This document shows positions 34,258 through 43,380 of a stretch of DNA of 64,000 bases, in pieces; within the stretch, counting starts at the first letter, position 1, and every line of letters starts with the position of its first letter. Under the pieces are notes generated by a model, which saw only the letters and a program-made list of their open reading frames with translations, did not search any database and was not told where the DNA came from. The position numbers and the translations under genes are program-made. The stretch comes from an uncultured Anaeromyxobacter sp. (GTDB lineage Bacteria > Myxococcota > Myxococcia > Myxococcales > Anaeromyxobacteraceae). The DNA lies in the NCBI GenBank assembly GCA_903904005.1, contig CAIVAR010000093.1, positions 1-64,000 on the forward strand. Direction: 5' to 3'.

Positions 34258-35262
34258 TTACAGGTTCTGGTCCAGGTGCATGGCGATGCGCACCTGCTCC
34301 ATGGTCCGCTCGGCCTCGGCCCGGGCCCGGGCGGTGCCGTCACGGACGACGTCGCGGACGTAGTCGGGCCGGGAGAGGAGCTTCTCCCGCGCCTCTCGCA
34401 GCCGTTCCTGATCCGGGACGAGCCGCTCGAGCAGCTTCTTCTTGCAGTCGACGCAGCCGATCCCCGCGGTGCGGCAGTTCTCGTTCACCCAGCCCTGCGT
34501 CTCGGCGGTGCTGTAGATCCGGTGCAGGTAATAGATGCCGCACAGATCCGGATTGCCGGGGTCCTTGCGGAGCTTGCGGGCCGGGTCGGTGACCGCGCCC
34601 ATCACCTTCTTGGTGGTGGTCTCGGCCGCCTCCCCCAGCTCGATGGCGTTGCCATAGCTCTTCGACATCTTCCGGCCGTCGGTGCCCACCACCTTGGCCG
34701 CCTCGGTGAGCAGTGGCTTCGGCTCCGGGAAGACCTCGCCGTAGTGGAAGTTGAACTTCCGGGCGATCTCCCGGGTCAGCTCGAGGTGGGTGACCTGGTC
34801 GGCGCCCACCGGGACCATGGTGGCCTTGTAGAGGATGATGTCGGCCGCCATGAGCACGGGATAGCCGAGGAAGCCGTAGAGCGCGAGGTCGCGGTCGGTG
34901 ATCTGCTCGCGCATCTCCTTGTAGGAGGGGGAGCGCTCGAGCCAGCCGATGGGCGTGATCATGCCGAGCAGCAGGAAGAGCTCTGCGTGCTCCTTCACCT
35001 GGCTCTGGATGAAGAGCACGGTCTTCGCCGGGTCGATGCCGGCGGCCAGGAAGTCGACGAACATCTCGAACTCGGCCTGCTTCAGCTTGTCGGTCTCGTG
35101 GTAGCTCGTGGTGAGCGCGTGCCAGTCGGCGCTGAAGAAATGGGCGCGGGTGATCTCCTGCAGCCTCACCCAGTTGGCGATGGCGCCGTGCAGGTGGCCG
35201 AGGTGCAGGCGGCCGGTCGGGCGCATCCCGGAGACGACGATGGGGAGCTTCGGGTCGGTCAT
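34258..35262 (-). CDS. trpS: Tryptophanyl-tRNA synthetase with Fe-S-type cysteine motif
   Basis: A 334-residue class Ic synthetase. HLGH lies near residues 20-23 (HIGH motif) and KMSKS near 198-202. In the C-terminal helical domain four cysteines, C241, C263, C270 and C273, give C-x21-C-x6-C-x2-C with the segment CRTAGIGCVDCKK. This closely matches the C-x22-C-x6-C-x2-C motif that binds a 4Fe-4S cluster near the anticodon site in Thermotoga maritima TrpRS. So this is the cluster-containing type, not the E. coli/Bacillus type. Confidence 0.95.
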   Translation of the reverse strand: MTDPKLPIVVSGMRPTGRLHLGHLHGAIANWVRLQEITRAHFFSADWHALTTSYHETDKLKQAEFEMFVDFLAAGIDPAKTVLFIQSQVKEHAELFLLLGMITPIGWLERSPSYKEMREQITDRDLALYGFLGYPVLMAADIILYKATMVPVGADQVTHLELTREIARKFNFHYGEVFPEPKPLLTEAAKVVGTDGRKMSKSYGNAIELGEAAETTTKKVMGAVTDPARKLRKDPGNPDLCGIYYLHRIYSTAETQGWVNENCRTAGIGCVDCKKKLLERLVPDQERLREAREKLLSRPDYVRDVVRDGTARARAEAERTMEQVRIAMHLDQNL

Positions 35263-35276
35263 GGGCGAAGGCCTCG

Positions 35277-35927
35277 TCAGACGATGGCGACGAGCAGACG
35301 CTCGAGGAGCCGGATGCCGGCCTCCACGGGAACGCCGATGACCCGCCAGCCGAAGAACACGAGCGCAAGGAGGAGGAAGGGCGAGAACCGCGCGAACGCC
35401 TCCCACTGGGGGCGGAACCGGGCCGGGAGGAAGGCGTCCACGATCCGGCTGCCGTCGAGGGGGGGGATCGGGATGAGGTTGAACACGGCCAGGACGACGT
35501 TCATCTGGATGGAGATCTGGAGGAACGCGGCCAGGCCGCCGACCCGCTGGCTGAACCCCGGCGCGAACCGGAACAGCATCCCGAGGACGAGCGTGGAGAG
35601 GATGGCGAGGATGACGTTCGCGAACGGGCCGGCGAGCGACGTGAACATCATGCCCTTCCCCATGTCGACCCCCTTGCGGAAGCGGGAGGGATCCACGGGG
35701 ACCGGCTTCGCCCATCCGAAGGGGGCGATGAGGGGCAGCAGGAAGGTGCCGAGCGGGTCGGCGTGGGCGAGCGGGTTCAGGGTGAGCCGCCCCATCCGCT
35801 CGGCGGTGTCGTCCCCCAGGCGGCGCGCTGCCCAGGCGTGCGCGAACTCGTGCACGGTGAGCGAGAGCAGCAGCACAGGAAGGTAGAGGACCGCCCTCTG
35901 GATGATGTCGGCGAAGGAAAAACCCAA
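35277..35927 (-). CDS. Site-2 protease family (M50) membrane metalloprotease
   Basis: A 216-residue polytopic protein of the short rhomboid-like/YwhC M50 group. The zinc-binding HEFAH sits in the first membrane helix (residues 26-30), and the second metal ligand is expected in IPIPPLDGSRI, the family's NPxDG counterpart. Four or five further hydrophobic helices are visible. It probably cleaves substrates within the membrane. It is followed by trpS after 14 bases. Confidence 0.88.
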   Translation of the reverse strand: MGFSFADIIQRAVLYLPVLLLSLTVHEFAHAWAARRLGDDTAERMGRLTLNPLAHADPLGTFLLPLIAPFGWAKPVPVDPSRFRKGVDMGKGMMFTSLAGPFANVILAILSTLVLGMLFRFAPGFSQRVGGLAAFLQISIQMNVVLAVFNLIPIPPLDGSRIVDAFLPARFRPQWEAFARFSPFLLLALVFFGWRVIGVPVEAGIRLLERLLVAIV

Positions 35928-36002
35928 TCGTTACCTCAGGGGAAGGCCGGTTGAGTAGCACCGGGAGGTCGGCCGGTCAACGATACCCGGCCGGCCCGGA
36001 GA

Positions 36003-36932
36003 TCACGCCCGCGGGTGGTGCCGGGCGTGCAGCCGCCGGGCCTGCGTGCGGTCGACGTGGGTGTAGATCTCGGTGGTCGAGACGTCGGCGTGGCCGAGCA
36101 TCGCCTGCACCGCCCGGAGGTCGGCGCCCCCCTCGAGCAGGTGGGTGGCGAAGCTGTGGCGGAGCTTGTGGGGGGAGATGGCCCGGGAGATCCCGGCCAC
36201 CCGGGCATAGCGCCCGAGGAGCTTCCAGAACCCCTGCCGCGTCATCCGCCGTCCGCGCGGGGTGACGAAGAGGTCGCGGGAGCGGCGAAGCCGGAGCACC
36301 TGTTCCCGCGGACCGGCGAGCCAGGCCTTCATCGCCTCCACGGCCGGAGTGCCGATGGGGACGAGCCGCTCCTTGTTCCCCTTCCCCCGGGCGAGGAGCA
36401 CCCGTGACTCGAGGTCCACCTGGTTCAGCTCGAGCATGACGAGCTCCGACACCCGGAGCCCCGTGGCGTAGAGCAGCTCGAGCATGGCGCGGTCCCGGAC
36501 GCCAGCCGCACCCTTGGCCTGGCGCGGAGCGGCCAGCAGCCGGTCCACCTCGCTGCGGGAGAGCAGCTGCGGGAGCTTCCGCGTGCGCCGCGGGGCGTCG
36601 ACCTCGTCGGTGGGGTCCTCCCGGGCGATCCGCTCGGCCAGCAGGAGCTTGTGGAACCCACGGACCGCCGAGAGGGCGCGGGCCTGGCTCCGGGCGGAGA
36701 TGCCGTCCCGGGTGAGGGCGCCGAGATGGGCCTGGACGTCCCCCCGGGTGACGTCGTCCCAGGAGGTCCGGCCGGACGCCGAGAGGAAGGCGAGGTAGCG
36801 GCCGACGTCCCGAGCGTACGCCTCGACCGAGTTCCGGGAGAGCCCCTTCTCCACGCGCAGGTGGGCGAGGAAGAGGTCGAGGGCCGGGGCGAGCGGACCA
36901 CCCTCGGCGGCCGGCGCCTCGCCGCGCGCCAT
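36003..36932 (-). CDS. xerD: Tyrosine recombinase XerD
   Basis: A 309-residue recombinase for resolving chromosome dimers at dif. The N-terminal SAM-like domain ([21 protein letters not shown]) is followed by the catalytic domain with Arg in [45 protein letters not shown] and the nucleophilic Tyr in that last segment. No dif site was recognised in the window. It overlaps the YrdC-family gene by one base. The chromosomal type is favoured over a phage integrase because it sits among housekeeping genes. Confidence 0.93.
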   Translation of the reverse strand: MARGEAPAAEGGPLAPALDLFLAHLRVEKGLSRNSVEAYARDVGRYLAFLSASGRTSWDDVTRGDVQAHLGALTRDGISARSQARALSAVRGFHKLLLAERIAREDPTDEVDAPRRTRKLPQLLSRSEVDRLLAAPRQAKGAAGVRDRAMLELLYATGLRVSELVMLELNQVDLESRVLLARGKGNKERLVPIGTPAVEAMKAWLAGPREQVLRLRRSRDLFVTPRGRRMTRQGFWKLLGRYARVAGISRAISPHKLRHSFATHLLEGGADLRAVQAMLGHADVSTTEIYTHVDRTQARRLHARHHPRA

Positions 36933-37546
36933 CAGAGGTCCGAGGCGTCGCCCTTGCCGGCGCGCGTGACCACCGGCAAGGGGCCGGTGAGGTTCACGAT
37001 CGTCGAGGGCTCGTTGGGACGGTAGCCGCCGTCGAGGATGAGCTCGAGGCCGTGGCCGAGCCGGTCGCGGATGTCGCGGGCGTCGATGAGCACCTCGCCA
37101 TCGGGGGTGGCGGCCGAGGTGGAGACCACGGGGTGTGCGAGCTTCCGGACGATCTCGAGTGCCACCGGGCTGTCGGGGAGCCGCACGCCGACCGTCTTCT
37201 GGCGACGAAGCGCCAGGTCGGGGACGAGCCGCGTGGAGGGCAGGATGAAGGTGAACGGACCGGGGGTCTTGCGCCGCAGGACCCGGAAGGCGGCGTTGTC
37301 GAGCATGGCGTATCGCGCCACCTCGGCCAGGTCCGAGCAGATGAAGGAGAGCTCGTGGGTGTGTGGGAGCTGCTTCAGCTGGTAGATGCGCTCGATGGCC
37401 CGCTTGTCGAAGAGGTCGCAGGCGATCGCGTAGTAGGTGTCGGTGGGGAACGCGACGAGGCCGCCGGAGGCGAGCACGCTCACCGCCTTCTCCACCACCC
37501 GCGGCTGCGGGTGCGCCGCGTCGATGCTCCAGATGGTCGCCGTCAT
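36932..37546 (-). CDS. YrdC/Sua5/YciO-family protein (threonylcarbamoyl-AMP synthase like)
   Basis: A 204-residue protein of the YrdC fold. The N-terminal [24 protein letters not shown] and [20 protein letters not shown] are the nucleotide-binding signature. The wording [13 protein letters not shown] is nearer to YciO than to TsaC, so threonylcarbamoyladenylate synthase activity for t6A tRNA is likely but not certain. I prefer ATG 37546 over the GTG four codons upstream. Confidence 0.85.
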   Translation of the reverse strand: MTATIWSIDAAHPQPRVVEKAVSVLASGGLVAFPTDTYYAIACDLFDKRAIERIYQLKQLPHTHELSFICSDLAEVARYAMLDNAAFRVLRRKTPGPFTFILPSTRLVPDLALRRQKTVGVRLPDSPVALEIVRKLAHPVVSTSAATPDGEVLIDARDIRDRLGHGLELILDGGYRPNEPSTIVNLTGPLPVVTRAGKGDASDL

Positions 37547-37586
37547 GGGATCGTCCACCCCGAGGTTACCAGGGGGGGCGTCCCGG

Positions 37587-40343
37587 TCAATTGCGCGTCA
37601 GGGCCTGGGTGAGGGCATCGGTGATCCGCTTCCCCTCGTCCCCCTCGACGCGGCGCCCCTCGCGGTTGCGGACGTAGAAGGCGTCGGCGGCCCGGTGCCC
37701 CTCGGTGGTGATGCGGGCCAGGTCCACCGTGAGGCCGAGATCGAAGAAGGTTCGGGAGAGCGTGTGGAGGAGCCCCACCCGGTCGGCCGTGAAGACGTCG
37801 ATGACGCTGTGGTGGCGGGAGCTGTCGTTGTCGATGACGATCTTGGTGGCCACCCGTGGGAGTGGCCGGGCCGGAAGCGGCGAGGTCTTGAGTCGCCGGG
37901 CCATCAGCTCCTCGAGGTCGACCTCCTCCACGAGCACGCGCTGGAGGTCGGCGCGGGCGGCACGCCAGCGGGCCGGTTCGAGCGCCCCGCCCTCGGGTCC
38001 GCGCAGCTCGAAGAGGTCGAGGGCGCGGCCGGCGATCCACCCGAGCGCCGGGTCGACCGGGGTGGAGAAGACCTCGGCGTGCTGGATGTCGATCCGGTGG
38101 GCGGCCAGCACGCCGGCCACGAGCGCCAGCAGGCCGGCCCGGTCGATCGCGCTGAGGGCGAGCTCGGAGTGACCGAGGGACGGGCGGTGGCGCACGACGG
38201 CGGCGAGCGGTCGCCGCCGTCCCATCTCGAGCAGGCGGAGGTGGCGCGGGGCGCGCGCCGGGAGCTCGGTGAGGAAGTAGCGCGCCGGCATGGCCGCGAC
38301 GAAGCGCTCCCGCTCGGCCAGCGGAACGCCCCGCGCGTCGAGGGCGGCGTCGACCGCGGCCCGGCCGGCCGCCTCGTGGGTTCCCGGGATCGGGCGACCG
38401 CGCTCCCCCTCGGCGGTGAGCAGGCTGCGGGTCTTCTCGTACAGTTCCCGCAGCAGCCTCCCCTTCCAGTCGGTCCAGGTCTTGGGTCCCACCGTTGCGA
38501 TGTCGGCGTAGGTGAGCAGGTAGAGCTTGTCGAGCCGGTCGGCGGTACCCACCTCGTCGGCGAAGGCGTGGATGAGGTCGGGGTCGGAGAGGTCGCGACG
38601 CTGGGCGATGTTCGCCATCCGGAGGTGGCGCGTCACGAGCCACTCCACGTCGGCCGCCTCGGCCGGGTCGATGCCCATCCGGACGCAGGCCGCGGCGGCG
38701 ATCTCCGCCCCGCGGGTGGAGTGATCCTTGCCGGAGCCCTTCCCGATGTCGTGGAAGAGCGTCCCCAGGTAGAGCCCGAGGGGGTGCGCGAGCCCCTGCA
38801 TGAGACCGGTGAGTCCATCCACCTGGATGTCGCCGTTCCGCAGCGCGAGGAGGCGGCGCACCGCGAACAGGCTGTGAACGTCCACGGTGTACACATGGTA
38901 GAGGTCGATCTGCCGCCGGGCGGTGACCCGCGCGAACTCGGGCAGGACCCGCTCGAGGACGCCGAGTTCGTGCAGGGAGGCGAGGAACCGGCCGCGCGTT
39001 CCCGGGCGCGTGAACATCGCGAGCAGCTCCTGGTTCAGCTCGGGATCGGCCGCGGCCTCGGGGGGAAGCTCGCTGGCCGCCTGCGCGGCGAGGTCGCGCG
39101 CGAAGGGGTAGAGGTCGAGCCCCTCCCGGTCGGCGGTGGCGAAGAGCCGGACGAGGGCGGCGGGGGAGCGGCGCAGCACGTCCCGGTCGGCCACCGTCAC
39201 CCGCCCGCGGAAGACCTTGAACTCCCCGCCGGCGATGGGGCGAGCGTCCGGGCTCATCCTGCCCGTCTCGGCCCCCTTTCGCGAGGCGAGGGCCTCGGCC
39301 CTCCTCCAGGGCTTGGCCCGGGTGGACTCCAGGCAGCGGTCGACGAGCGCGTCGCTGGCGACGAGGATGGTCTTCGCCGCCAGGTAGTAGTGGCGCATGA
39401 AGTTCTCGACCCCGGCGTCCCCCTCCTCGTAGCCCATGAAGGCCGCCAGCTGGGGCTGGAGGTCGAAGGTGATCTGGTCGGTCTTCCGCCCCGTCACGTA
39501 GTGGAGGTGGTTGCGGATGCGCCAGATGAAGTCGCGGGCCAGGCGCAGCTCCTTCACCTCCTGCTCGGGGAGGAGCGCCCGGGAGAGGAGGTCGGTGATG
39601 CCGGCGACCTTGAAGCGCGCCCGTGCCGCCCAGAGCCCCATCTGCAGGTCGCGCAGCCCGCCCTCCGACTGCTTGAGGTTGGGCTCGAGGAGGTAGAGGG
39701 AGTCGCCGAACCGCTCGCGCCGCTCCCGGGCCTCGCGGGTCTTGTCGGCGATGAAGGCGTCCACCTTGACCTGGGACAGGCCGTGGAGCTGGTCGCGCTC
39801 GAGCTCGCGGAAGAGCGCCATGTCCCCGTGCAGGTGGCGCAGATCGAGGAGCGCGGTGCGCGCGGTGTGGTCGCTGGCGGCCAGCTCGTCGCAGGCGTGG
39901 ACGTCGCGGATGCCGTAGCCCACCTCGAGCCGCAGGTCCCAGAGCGCGTAGAGGAAGCGCTCGCTCGCCTCCTTCACGAAGGGGCCGGGCTCCCGCTTCT
40001 CGTGGAGCAGGAGCAGGTCGAGGTCGCTGTGCGGGGCGAGCTCCCGCCGGCCATAGCCGCCGAGCGCCAGCAGCGCCACCGGCGTGGGGGCGTGGGCCGC
40101 GGCTGCGGTGGCCAGCGAGCGTTCCCAGATGGCGGCGACGATCCGGTCCATGGCCGCGCTGAGGAGCCGGACGACGGTGTGGCCGCTCCCGCCGGCGAGG
40201 TGGACCCCCTCCACGTAACCCCGGAGGGAGAGGAAGTCGGCGCGGACGTCCCCGGTGAGCGCCGGGATGCCCTCCAGGCGCGACTCGAACTCGTACGGTG
40301 CGGCCTTGGGGAGCTTGGCGAACGATGCGTCCTGGACAAGCAT
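37587..40343 (-). CDS. glnD: PII uridylyltransferase / uridylyl-removing enzyme
   Basis: A 918-residue sensor of glutamine status. The nucleotidyltransferase domain holds GGYGRRELAPHSDLDLLLLH near residues 93-112. The HD domain (FHDIGKGSGKDHSTRGAEI near 530) removes UMP from PII, and two ACT domains end the protein (HRIDIQHAEVF, then DRVGLLHTLSRTFFDLGLTV). Slightly longer than E. coli GlnD (890). No glnB or glnA lies beside it. Amidase and glnD are separated by 23 bases, so they may share a transcript. Confidence 0.95.
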   Translation of the reverse strand: MLVQDASFAKLPKAAPYEFESRLEGIPALTGDVRADFLSLRGYVEGVHLAGGSGHTVVRLLSAAMDRIVAAIWERSLATAAAAHAPTPVALLALGGYGRRELAPHSDLDLLLLHEKREPGPFVKEASERFLYALWDLRLEVGYGIRDVHACDELAASDHTARTALLDLRHLHGDMALFRELERDQLHGLSQVKVDAFIADKTREARERRERFGDSLYLLEPNLKQSEGGLRDLQMGLWAARARFKVAGITDLLSRALLPEQEVKELRLARDFIWRIRNHLHYVTGRKTDQITFDLQPQLAAFMGYEEGDAGVENFMRHYYLAAKTILVASDALVDRCLESTRAKPWRRAEALASRKGAETGRMSPDARPIAGGEFKVFRGRVTVADRDVLRRSPAALVRLFATADREGLDLYPFARDLAAQAASELPPEAAADPELNQELLAMFTRPGTRGRFLASLHELGVLERVLPEFARVTARRQIDLYHVYTVDVHSLFAVRRLLALRNGDIQVDGLTGLMQGLAHPLGLYLGTLFHDIGKGSGKDHSTRGAEIAAAACVRMGIDPAEAADVEWLVTRHLRMANIAQRRDLSDPDLIHAFADEVGTADRLDKLYLLTYADIATVGPKTWTDWKGRLLRELYEKTRSLLTAEGERGRPIPGTHEAAGRAAVDAALDARGVPLAERERFVAAMPARYFLTELPARAPRHLRLLEMGRRRPLAAVVRHRPSLGHSELALSAIDRAGLLALVAGVLAAHRIDIQHAEVFSTPVDPALGWIAGRALDLFELRGPEGGALEPARWRAARADLQRVLVEEVDLEELMARRLKTSPLPARPLPRVATKIVIDNDSSRHHSVIDVFTADRVGLLHTLSRTFFDLGLTVDLARITTEGHRAADAFYVRNREGRRVEGDEGKRITDALTQALTRN

Positions 40344-40366
40344 GTTCCCTGCCTATAGCCCGGGTC

Positions 40367-42121
40367 TCAGCGGGCCGCCACGCGCGCCTGACCGGCGAAG
40401 TCGACCACCGCCCGCGCCACCCCGTCGGCGACGAGCTGCTGGTAGGCGGGGCTCGCGAGCCGCTGTTCCTCGGCACGGTTGGAGATGAAGGCCGTCTCCA
40501 CGAGCACGGCGGGCATGCGGGCCCCGAGGAGGACGTAGAAGAGCGCGCTCTTCACACCGCGATCCCGGACCGGCCCCTGGGTCTGCCGCGTGCGGGCCGT
40601 GACCTCCTTCTGGACCATCCGGGCGAGCTGGCGCGAGGCGCCCGCGCTCACCTTGGAGTCGAGGTCGGTGAGGATCCGCTGGACGTCCTTGGGGGCCTCC
40701 TCGAGCTCCATCGTCCCGTTCTCCCGGGCGGCGAGGCGCCGTGCGTACCGGTCGTCGGTCACGTTGAGGAAGTAGGTCTCGACGCCGCTCCGGTCGCGGC
40801 GCGGCGCGGCGTTGGTGTGGAGGGAGACGAACAGGTCGCCGCGAGCCAGGTTGGCGATGGCGGTGCGCTCCTCCAGCTTGAGGTACCGGTCGTCGGTCCG
40901 GGTCAGCGTGACCTCGAACCCCTGCGACCGCAGCTTCGCGGCGAGCCGCTTTGCCATGGCGAGCGTGACGTCCTTCTCCCGGACCCCGCGCGGACCGATG
41001 GCGCCGGTGTCGTGCCCGCCGTGCCCGGCGTCGACGATGACGTGGCGGACCTGGCGATGCGCCGCTTCCCCCTCGTCGTCCTCGACCGGCGCGGGAGGGA
41101 GGGCCTGCGCGATGGCCTCCCGTCGGGCCTCCCGGATGCCGAGGTCGACGATGAGCCTCGGGGGATCTCCGAGGGTGAACACCTGGTAGGCGTCCTTGCC
41201 CTTCAGGTCGAGGACCACGCGGACCGTGTCGGGGCCGTGCTGGGCGGCGCGCACCCGGTGGAGGAGCGCATCGGCAACGGTCCGCTCCTTCCCCGGGCCG
41301 TCGAGGACCGCCGGTCGGAGGTCGAGGGCGAGACGGCGCGGCGAGGTCGCGTCGGCCGGAAGTTCCTGCTTCTCGAAACCTACCGGCTGGGAGAGGTAGA
41401 CCGCCACGCGCGTGTAGTCGGGGCTGGTCCAGGACTGGACCTCGGTGACGTGGGCGACGGAGGGCGCCGTGAGGCCGGTACCCTTCTCCGGGGACGCCGG
41501 CGCCGGGGCGTCCGCCACGGCCTCCTCGAGCACCGGGTCGGACGGGTCATCGTCCTCGGCGACCGGGGCCGGAACGGCCACAGCGGGCGGGGCCGGGGGC
41601 GCCGGCCGGGGATCGGCCTTCCGCGCCGGCGGGGCGGCCGCGACCGCCGGGCTCTTGCGGAGGGACCGGGCGACGGGAGCCGGGTCGTCCCCGGCCTCCT
41701 TCCGGATGGCTGCGGCGAGGGAGGTCGCCTGAGGCGCGCCGGCCTTCGCGGCCCTGCCCGCGAGCTTGAGGGCCGCCTCGCGGTCCGACTCCACCGCCGA
41801 GAACCGGTAGAGGGCGTAGCGCGCCCGCGCCGCGTCGAGGAGCGCCGGACCCGTGTCCGGACCGCGGGCGGCCTTCTCGAGGGACCGGATGGCCTTCTCC
41901 CAGTTGTGGCGGTAGCGCCGCTTCGCCGGGCTGGCCTTCACCGACGCCAGTTCGGCGCGGGCCTTCTGTAGCGCCGGCGACGGGGCGCGCCCGGCAGCCG
42001 CGGCCGGGGGTCGGGCCGCCTTGGTGGTTCCCTTCGCGTCGGCCTGGTCCGGGGCGAGGAGGCCCAGCACGAGGGCGATCACGACGGGGACGAGCCCGTA
42101 CCTGTGGCCAGCGGAGCGCAT
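40367..42121 (-). CDS. N-acetylmuramoyl-L-alanine amidase with AMIN domain
   Basis: A 584-residue exported amidase of the AmiC type that splits daughter-cell peptidoglycan. After a signal peptide (HRYGLVPVVIALVLGLLAP) comes an Ala/Lys-rich helical region resembling TPR hairpins (50-150), a Pro-rich linker, an AMIN domain (SPDYTRVAVYLSQPVGFEKQ onward, about 235-330) and the Amidase_3 domain: VDAGHGGHDTGAIGP, SLHTNAAP and VLVETAFISNRAEE carry the zinc His/Glu/His and catalytic Glu. The start is ATG 42121. Confidence 0.93.
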   Translation of the reverse strand: MRSAGHRYGLVPVVIALVLGLLAPDQADAKGTTKAARPPAAAAGRAPSPALQKARAELASVKASPAKRRYRHNWEKAIRSLEKAARGPDTGPALLDAARARYALYRFSAVESDREAALKLAGRAAKAGAPQATSLAAAIRKEAGDDPAPVARSLRKSPAVAAAPPARKADPRPAPPAPPAVAVPAPVAEDDDPSDPVLEEAVADAPAPASPEKGTGLTAPSVAHVTEVQSWTSPDYTRVAVYLSQPVGFEKQELPADATSPRRLALDLRPAVLDGPGKERTVADALLHRVRAAQHGPDTVRVVLDLKGKDAYQVFTLGDPPRLIVDLGIREARREAIAQALPPAPVEDDEGEAAHRQVRHVIVDAGHGGHDTGAIGPRGVREKDVTLAMAKRLAAKLRSQGFEVTLTRTDDRYLKLEERTAIANLARGDLFVSLHTNAAPRRDRSGVETYFLNVTDDRYARRLAARENGTMELEEAPKDVQRILTDLDSKVSAGASRQLARMVQKEVTARTRQTQGPVRDRGVKSALFYVLLGARMPAVLVETAFISNRAEEQRLASPAYQQLVADGVARAVVDFAGQARVAAR

Positions 42122-42202
42122 CGGTCGAGACCACCCTACGCCCGCCGATATCGCGATCCAGTTTTCGGTATGATTCGCCCCACCCGTTTCCGGAGGTTCG
42201 CC

Positions 42203-42868
42203 ATGGCGAAGGAGAAGCGCGTCGGTGTCATCCTGTCGGGGAGCGGTTACCTCGACGGTGCGGAGATCCAGGAGGCCACGCTCACCCTGCTCTACCTCGA
42301 CCGGCGTGGGGCCAAGGTGGTCGCGATGGCCCCCGACGTGATGCAGATGCACGTCGTCGACCACGTGAAGGGGGAGCCCGCGGCCGGCGAGGCCCGCAAC
42401 GTCCTCGCCGAGGCGGCCCGCATCACCCGGGGCGCCATCGTCGACGTGAAGACGGTGAAGGCTGGCGACCTCGACGCCCTGATCCTCCCGGGAGGGTTCG
42501 GCGTCGCCAAGAACCTCTGCACCTTCGCGACCGCGGGGGTGAAGCTCGAGGTGAACCCGGACGTGGAGCGGCTGATCCGGGACATGTCCGCGGCCGGGAA
42601 GCCGCTCGGCTTCGTGTGCATCGCCCCGGTCATCGCGGCGAAGGTCCTCGGATCGAAGAAGGTGAAGCTCACCATCGGGAACGACCCGGCCACGGCCGCA
42701 GCCGTGAACGCGCTCGGGGCCATCCACGTCGACTCGCCCGTGGACCAGATCGTCGTCGACGAGCGGAACAAGGTCGTCTCCACCCCCGCCTACATGCTCG
42801 GCCCCTCGATCGCGCCCGTGGCGGCCGGGATCGAGCGACTGGTGGGGGCAGTCCTCGAGATGGCATGA
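42203..42868 (+). CDS. elbB: ElbB-family DJ-1/PfpI glyoxalase-like protein
   Basis: A 221-residue class I glutamine-amidotransferase-like protein. It reads closely along E. coli ElbB: VGVILSGSGYLDGAEIQEA, EARNVLAEAARITRG, PGGFGVAKNL, and PLGFVCIAPVIAAKVLG containing the nucleophile-elbow cysteine. The E. coli enzyme has glyoxalase III activity. The start is set by GGAGG at 42192-42196, seven bases before the ATG. Confidence 0.92.
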   Translation: MAKEKRVGVILSGSGYLDGAEIQEATLTLLYLDRRGAKVVAMAPDVMQMHVVDHVKGEPAAGEARNVLAEAARITRGAIVDVKTVKAGDLDALILPGGFGVAKNLCTFATAGVKLEVNPDVERLIRDMSAAGKPLGFVCIAPVIAAKVLGSKKVKLTIGNDPATAAAVNALGAIHVDSPVDQIVVDERNKVVSTPAYMLGPSIAPVAAGIERLVGAVLEMA

Positions 42869-42876
42869 CGCTCACG

Positions 42877-42890
42877 TTGACGGAGGTCAA
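42877..42890. promoter_or_regulatory. FNR/CRP-family-like palindrome
   Basis: TTGAC-GGAG-GTCAA is a perfect inverted repeat with the arm length, spacing and outer TTGA/TCAA of the FNR consensus TTGAT-N4-ATCAA. It lies 135 bases upstream of the start of a tri-haem cytochrome gene, which an oxygen-responsive regulator might control. No such regulator is encoded in the window. Confidence 0.5.
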
Positions 42891-43024
42891 GGCGGACGGA
42901 TGTGGGTCCAGCCAAAGTGCCCCGTCAGTGAATCTCCGGGGCGGTCGTCTCGTCTCCGGGTCAACCAACGCGATTCCTCCCGGATCACTCCTCCGGCAGG
43001 AACGAAAACCGAAGGGGGAGTCCC

Positions 43025-43315
43025 GTGAAGAAGATCCTGAGCGCCGTCCTCGCCGTTGCCTTCCTCGCCGTCGCGTCGACGGCCATCGCCGCCCCGCCGC
43101 CCGCCGAGGTCGTCCTCCCGGCCAAGTCCGGCAACGTCACCTTCAACCACAAGCTCCACCAGGGTCAGGGCTGCAAGAAGTGCCACGGGGAAGGCGCCCC
43201 CGGGAAGATCGAGCTCCCGAAGGACAAGGCCCACGCCCTCTGCATCGACTGCCACAAGGAGAAGGCCAAGGGCCCGGTCGACGCCAAGGCCTGCACCGCC
43301 TGCCACAAGAAGTAG
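43025..43315 (+). CDS. Periplasmic tri-haem cytochrome c7-like protein
   Basis: A 96-residue exported cytochrome. A signal peptide (KKILSAVLAVAFLAVASTAIA) precedes about 73 mature residues with three CxxCH haem sites: CKKCH, CIDCH and CTACH. Extra histidines (FNHKLHQGQ, KAHAL) can supply the distal ligands, giving bis-His haems. The size and motif count match the PpcA/cytochrome c7 class that shuttles electrons across the periplasm in metal-reducing deltaproteobacteria. GTG start with GGGGGAG upstream. A strong terminator follows. Confidence 0.93.
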   Translation: MKKILSAVLAVAFLAVASTAIAAPPPAEVVLPAKSGNVTFNHKLHQGQGCKKCHGEGAPGKIELPKDKAHALCIDCHKEKAKGPVDAKACTACHKK

Positions 43316-43340
43316 GCAACCATTCCTGACGTAGCGACGG

Positions 43341-43371
43341 GGGGGCCGGGCAACCGGCCCCCTTCCGTTTT
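43341..43371 (+). terminator. Rho-independent terminator after the cytochrome gene
   Basis: Perfect 9-bp GC stem, GGGGGCCGG (43341-43349) with CCGGCCCCC (43354-43362), four-base loop GCAA, then TTCCGTTTT. It ends the cytochrome transcript and lies between it and the convergent mutS. Confidence 0.85.
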
Positions 43372-43380
43372 CCGGGCGTC

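Noticed and set aside
36003-36932. xerD as a mobile-element integrase
   Set aside because: It is in a core-gene run with no direct repeats or accessory genes, and its length and motifs fit the chromosomal XerD.
37437-40358. 973-codon open frame on the plus strand across glnD
   Set aside because: It mirrors glnD codon bias (Glu/Gly/Val/Arg-rich), has no motif, and glnD is certain on the other strand.
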